In this document: in pieces, positions 58,851 to 64,000 of the stretch | Layout: the number at the start of each line of letters is the position of its first letter | How positions within the stretch are numbered: position 1 is the first letter of the stretch | DNA from: Spongospora subterranea f. sp. subterranea | Lineage: Eukaryota; Endomyxa: Phytomyxea; Phytomyxea; Plasmodiophorida | Direction: 5' to 3' | NCBI GenBank assembly: GCA_049724395.1 | Contig: JAUGWO010000061.1 | Location: 18,168 to 82,167, forward strand | DNA: 64,000 bases | Made by a program: the position numbers and the translations under genes | The notes under the pieces: generated by a model | Seen by the model: the letters and a program-made list of their open reading frames with translations, nothing else | Databases searched by the model: none | Told to the model about the DNA's origin: nothing

Positions 58851-59299
58851 AAACAAAACCAAGGTCAATGTCAACTTCAACTCGCCATACCTTCCAAGCG
58901 GGGGCGCTTAACAATCGTCGCTGCTTGCGAGAAGATACCTCAGAAAAGCCGAATCCATGCTTCCAGCAGGGCCCCTTCGATGCGATCTCCACCGCGTAAG
59001 AAGAGGGCGACCAACGCGGCGGCCTGATGAGCCGAATGGCGAAACCAGGTCGTGCGAATGAATATTTCAGAGCGAACAAACACAGACAGTGTTTACGCAA
59101 ATTGCAAGTAAAGTATTTACGTTTAGTATATATGTGAATTGCATTGTAAATCACTCAACACTGAATGAGTCATACTGGAACAGTTATGGTCATATCAAGT
59201 GGTATATCCATGGGAAAAATCTCCACTCCGTTTCGTAAACAAGTCCTGCCTAGATTCGACATTCGAATCAGATATAGGCGCCGGTACTAGCGTTTCGAC

Positions 59300-59720
59300 T
59301 GGTAACGAGATGACGTCCACGGATGCCGCCACGGTGTGTTGGTGTTCATTCTGGTCGTCGTCGCGTTGACCAAAGAAGCGATGTCATTCGGTTCATCAAT
59401 CGGTGCATTCATTGTCTTTTCCTGCAAAGGGCCTGTGCGCATACCTCGTCCTCTGGGATCCGCCATCCATGCGGATTCCCCTCATCAAGTTCTGCATTTT
59501 GATTACCTGTATATCCGACAGCCGGGTCCGAATTCATCTCATCAATATCGATATGTTTTGGGCAAATTCAGCTGCTGGTTGAATGGAAAGGATTTACTGA
59601 AGCAGATAATTCCTGGGAAAATCTGGAACATCTCAACACTGACGTACCAGGGCTAGTAGCAAATTATGCCAAGAAGTTAATTTCAGAAGACCATGTTCTG
59701 AAAGAAGATGTTTTTGCGTT
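59300..59720 (+). mobile_element. Gypsy integrase scrap and chromodomain fragment
   Basis: 59380-59560 resembles the integrase zinc region found at 56290-56470. At 59568-59650 a chromodomain reads LLVEWKGFTEADNSWENLEH. This chromodomain differs clearly from the one at 53.6 kb, so it comes from a second chromovirus lineage. Both are fossils. Confidence 0.65.
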
Positions 59721-60129
59721 TATTACAAAGAAGAGTTGATTGTTGGGAGTCATGCTTTTTCCCACTGGGTTTTTTAATGCGATATTCCGAAGTCAACTAT
59801 CAGAAGGTACAACTTTTGTACAGAAGCGGTTACAACAGAAGTCAAATTTTCAAGGAGGGGAATGTATCAATTATGTATTCACATGACTAACGAATGCACA
59901 TATGTCCCTGCAGAAGGCAATAACTAAGTAACAAGACGGCGTGACCACCAGTTCCCGGCAGGACCATGACTGACTTCAAAGGCCGTAACGCTTCTGTGCA
60001 AAAGTTGACTGCTCAAGTTGACTCGGAATATCGCTTCGGAAGAGAAGGAAGAATAATACAGAATTGATTGACACAAAAGCGATAGAAGTTTGTAACTAAA
60101 CTTACACGGCAAGTTGGCACAAAGGCAAT

Positions 60130-60660
60130 TAAAAAGCACAAAATAGGAAAACTACTCCCTAAAAACCCTGATATAGAATTATGGACAGATGGAAGTTTTA
60201 ACAAGGTAAAGGAGGAGGAGCAGCAGCTCTACTATTTGCCCAAAACATAGAGATGATTGATGAGCCTAGTGAAATGGTAAATAACTGGTGTTAAACTAGG
60301 AATAAAGTGACAGAACTCATATGATGTGAATCCGCATGGATGGCCCTGATAGAGGACGAAAGGTATGCGCACAGTCCTCAATTTAATGCTCGGAAAGACA
60401 ATGAGTCAATAAAGTTACGATTGATGAACGCGAAAGAGCAAACGCTATTTAGCGGAGTGTGCCGCCAAAATTAGAAGTTAACACAAGACATACGGTGGAT
60501 ATACACTTTATCCCGAGTCATGTGCCATCTCGTTGACAATAGCGAAGAAACGAAAGTCACCATAGGACACAGCACAGAGATAGACGAGTTAGCAAAACAA
60601 GTTTTCGAAACGGCGATGGAGCATGATTTTTATATGGATCATTCAAATTGCACTTGAATG
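60130..60660 (+). mobile_element. RNase H-like fragment, probably from a LINE
   Basis: NPDIELWTDGSFN resembles the first acidic strand of RNase H, and later HSTEIDELAKQV resembles the closing H..x..AD.LAK motif. The parts lie in different frames, so the copy is decayed. A non-LTR element with RNase H is the likelier source, but not certain. It occupies the centre of the large inverted repeat. Confidence 0.38.
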
Positions 60661-60699
60661 ACAGAAAACTTGTTCTTACATGAAGAAAACGTAAGCACT

Positions 60700-63085
60700 A
60701 GCAAATTCAAAGGATACCCAAACAGAGACTAAACGTAAATCTTTACTTAAAATTTGCGTGAACCAGTCTGTGTTTGTTCGCTCGTGACAACATGCAAGCA
60801 CACCTGGTTTGAAAAATCTCAATATGGCCGAGCAGTATATGCAGTCATCGCAAAACGGAGAAAGAGCAATTGAACACCAAGTACTGAACTGCAAGGGACT
60901 GAAAGGAAAATTACAAGCGACGATTTTAAGCGCTCCCGCATGGAAAATGGCGAGTTGAAGTTGACATTTCCTTGGTGTTTGGTTTGTTCGATATCCCAGT
61001 GTCAAGCAATATTTGACGCAATACTGATGGGATGATCTCCTTGTATTCGTGCAAGCTTCTTACCCTTCTTTAAATTAGAAAGGTAGCGGTTATTTTCGAA
61101 AATCAAGTTGTTGTCCGCTGAGTCGGCGATCTCCGACGCTTCCTTTTAGTCACCTCTTTCTCGCTACATTCACATGTTGGTTGGTGCAATCAAATTGGCA
61201 CTATTTGAATGGATTCGGAATTTTGCCGGTTTAAAGTTATTTTGAAAAAATTCCATTTTTCGCTACCATTCTTGAATTATCCTGGTGAATACCAGATCTT
61301 GTTATTTTTTTCCGTCTTTTCGATCAGCAGTTGCGATCGGTGAAAAATTTGTATTGCATTGTGACCTGAAATTTTTTAGGGTCCGATTTTAAAAGACTTT
61401 TCTGAAATTCCCCTCATAGCTGACTTTTTTTTTTCGAGATATTGGCAAGGTCTGTAGCAATGACGCCATGAAAGGGAATCCATGCTCATTTTAGTGGTCT
61501 CTGGTTTACTTCGTAGTGTGTGAATGTGTTATTCGCAGTTGGTTTCCAGAATGGTTTGAAACCAGCTGCGTCAAGAATTTCTTGACTGAACGTAGCCTTT
61601 CATCACCGGCAATTTGGTCGACTAAATCGGAAGTGACATCCAACGAACTGTTCCATGTTGAAGGTCAACATGTTGGCTTCATTTAGGTGGTTGAAACCGT
61701 TTGCAGGAGATGTAAGTCCACCGCGAATTTTTCAATCATCGAGTGATAGCCCCTAGAAACGATTGATGTACTTTCGGTACGTTTGATGAAGAATACCAGC
61801 ACGTAGTCACTAAAGCTAAGTTAGCAACAAGATCAGCGAAAATTCCAGAGGCGTTACCTCCCATTGCTGCTCCTTTGATTTGCTGGTACCAGTTTCCTTT
61901 AAATTGGAAATAGTTGTTAGTTAACACCCAGCGCATCAAATCAATATAGAATGGAATTTGGAATTCTTCGACACAATTTTTTTTAAATAATTGCGACGAT
62001 ATTGATGGCTTTCTAGATCACATCGACGTATCTAGTGCGGACATCTTGATGGTAGCCAGTTTCACTGTCGACGAGTCGAACAGCCCATGCAGGATGATCA
62101 AGGCGAACAGAAGGCCAGGAATCCGAATGATTCTGACTGAACGTGGACTCGGAATAATTCCATGTGCGTTAGCTGGTGCGCGGGCATTGCTGCAGGAACT
62201 GTGCCCGAATTCCAAGAGCAGCGGGAGTGGTTAACGGAAATTTCAATTATGGAACAAGGTGGTGGAATCATCGACTATTATAGCACCGTCCGCCTGCGAC
62301 CATGAATTTACGAATAGTTCTGCTTTTGGCGTGTAAAAGTTGGGCCAACCAGGAATCATATTTGGGACATTGTTCAATCCTTTGATATGTGTCTACGCTG
62401 TGTAAATGCTCGTCCAATTTTTTCTCATACCGATGATTTTTTCATGATAGTGAGTATCGATTTTTATCCGTAGCTTGATGATAAGTCTCTAGGTCAAGAA
62501 AGGCAATCAGTATCGCCACGGATTTGTGTTAGAGTTGCTGTTAAGAAATTTACAAGCGCCATCGCAGCCTGCCAAAAAGGATGCTGGAAGACCTCCAAAT
62601 TTGATACACATGCGAATAATTACTGTTGGTTTATCAGTTGCATTTCATGCATCTCTATGTTATTTTATTGTACGGTGTTTCTCATCTGTGCTCTGATTTG
62701 AAGGCAGGGGGATAATCACTGGGGCTCATTTCTTCGCAAAGGATTTCGCTTTGCCTCTGCGTGTGTTCACAGCAGAAACTGGCGCCGAGCCCTAAAAAAT
62801 TATATATTGATTTAGGAATGTGGATTTTGCCAATGATATAAATTGGTGGTTTTCTAACCTCCGTGGGGGTTGTTGGCTTTGGAGCTGACCTTTTACGTAC
62901 TGATTTTGCAGTACGTGGCTCATGGGCCGTGATTTTGGATTTAGCATGCTTCTCTTTAAGAGCTTCCGCTTCCAGAACTGCAGTGACTGTGGCTTGTTGT
63001 TTAACCCACTTGGCCATGCCTTCAGAATGTAATGTGCTGATTGCGTCTCTCTCCTCTTTGTTCGTCTCTGTTTGTATGCTCACCA
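60700..63085 (-). mobile_element. Penelope-like retroelement, minus copy
   Basis: The minus strand repeats the plus copy: the N-terminal domain (63083-62682, with KWVKQQATVTAVLEAEALKE and HIPKSIYNFLGLGASFC nearly identical), RT fragments (NYFQFKGNWYQQIKGAAMGG at about 61870) and the tail near 60880-61000. It is more degraded than the plus copy in the RT part. The two copies point their 3' ends towards each other. Confidence 0.8.
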
Positions 63086-63089
63086 GTCA

Positions 63090-64000
63090 GAGGATGATCT
63101 AGGAAGTCGCACGGGGGCTGGAAGGTCATGGGGGTCGCTCCTAAACAGGGGGATACTGTCATGATCCAAAGTCTTAGGTATATAAGCACCTGAGAATGAT
63201 GGCCTTGCGTCATCATAGTACTTTTTGGGTCAGTTGGTAACTGTGTATTGGGCGCTGTTCCTAACATTGTAGCTTGGACTGAAGCGGAGAGCTGTACATA
63301 GGTCGAATGATCATCCATGAGGCCCAAAACATACCGATATTGATGGGATGAATTTGGACCCGGCTGTCGGATATACAGGTAATCAAAATGCAGAACTTGA
63401 TGAGGGGAATCCGCATCTATGGCGGATCCCAGAGGACGAGGTATGCGCACAGGCCCTTTACACGAAAGACAATCAATGCACCGATTGATGAATCTAATGA
63501 CATCCGCCTTGAGATCCTGCCAGAAAAAATACTTTGTAATAATCACCAGGTTGATCCCATGTCCCGATGACCACCTACGCCCATGTGACCAATAACGCAT
63601 CTCGCGCGAGATAGCCCTTTGCACGAAAGACAATGAATGCACCGATTGATGAACCGAATGACATCCGCCTTGAGATCCTGCCAGAAAGAATACTTTGACC
63701 GGACGGAAAGCGAATGTAACGATTGCGAAGAGAGAATCGTTTGTGGTCCGGCCACACGACGTCATCAGCGTAGAGAATGGCTTGCGCAGCTGTGGCCATT
63801 GTGACGCGGCGGCTGACGACAGCGGTATGCGACGGAGACGCCCATCGAGTCAGTTGATCCGCCCACACGTTATCGGAGCCAGAAATATAGTGAATGATGC
63901 AGTTTGGAACTGAAGCCATCCGAAGAGATCAACGAGAAAGAGGATCGAGGCTGGCCCGCTTGGAAACGCCTTGTGAGATTGGATCAAAAATATAAACAAG
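63090..64000 (-). mobile_element. Gypsy fossil, inverted counterpart, runs off the window
   Basis: The minus strand has the RNase H end (IIHYISGSDNVWADQLTRW), the integrase zinc region (CIDCLSCKGPVRIPRPLG) and the integrase core start (HQYRYVLGLMDDHSTY), matching 55560-56540 and 54.5 kb. The integrase zinc region is present twice (about 63460-63540 and 63620-63700). The last 50 bases of the window still match the reverse complement of about 55560-55612. Confidence 0.78.

Overview
This is eukaryotic nuclear DNA of a compact genome. About half of the genes are split by GT..AG introns, many only 41-70 bases long, and both strands are used densely. The gene content is nuclear-eukaryotic: eIF3i, NUP37, RPB9, PNO1, CTU1, mL40, a MICOS CHCH protein and an SLC38-type transporter. 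A CFAP141-like protein and a long protein built of CTF-x-P motifs suggest a lineage that makes cilia or flagella. I read it as a small-genome, probably unicellular eukaryote (opisthokont or a flagellated protist), but the sequence does not fix the phylum. The standard genetic code fits all genes examined.

Layout. 0-6 kb: a DDE transposase scrap, a large fold-back repeat, two small secreted or membrane proteins and a dead Ty1/copia scrap. 6-20.7 kb: housekeeping block (CTU1, eIF3i, NUP37, mL40, a COG0523 GTPase, a HAD-like protein) with two hairpin repeats in a gene-poor stretch at 9.8-12.8 kb. 21-28 kb: an LCAT/PLA2G15-like lipase, PNO1, a hypothetical protein and an ankyrin protein. 28-35.5 kb: repeat zone with a fold-back, a duplicated 165-base repeat, a PIF/Harbinger transposon that split an LTR-like sequence, and copia fossils in opposite orientations. 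35.7-53 kb: an unidentified gene, an SLC38-like transporter, a 51-base tandem array, a Mic19/25-like gene, a membrane-ankyrin protein, a 41-base minisatellite, a coiled-coil gene, RPB9, CFAP141 and a Ser/Asn-rich probable GPI-anchored protein. 53-64 kb: chromovirus (Ty3/gypsy) fossils and two Penelope-like elements arranged as one large inverted repeat that runs off the window.

The strongest unexplained pattern is recurrent fold-back architecture. At least seven separate inverted duplications are present, with arms from about 55 bases to over 3 kb. They involve transposon genes and anonymous DNA, and arm divergence ranges from none visible to substantial. This fits repeated inverted duplication over time, and the transcripts could form double-stranded RNA.

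Exon models were assembled by eye from reading frame, GT..AG borders and family conservation. Junctions are given only where they restore a known family sequence.
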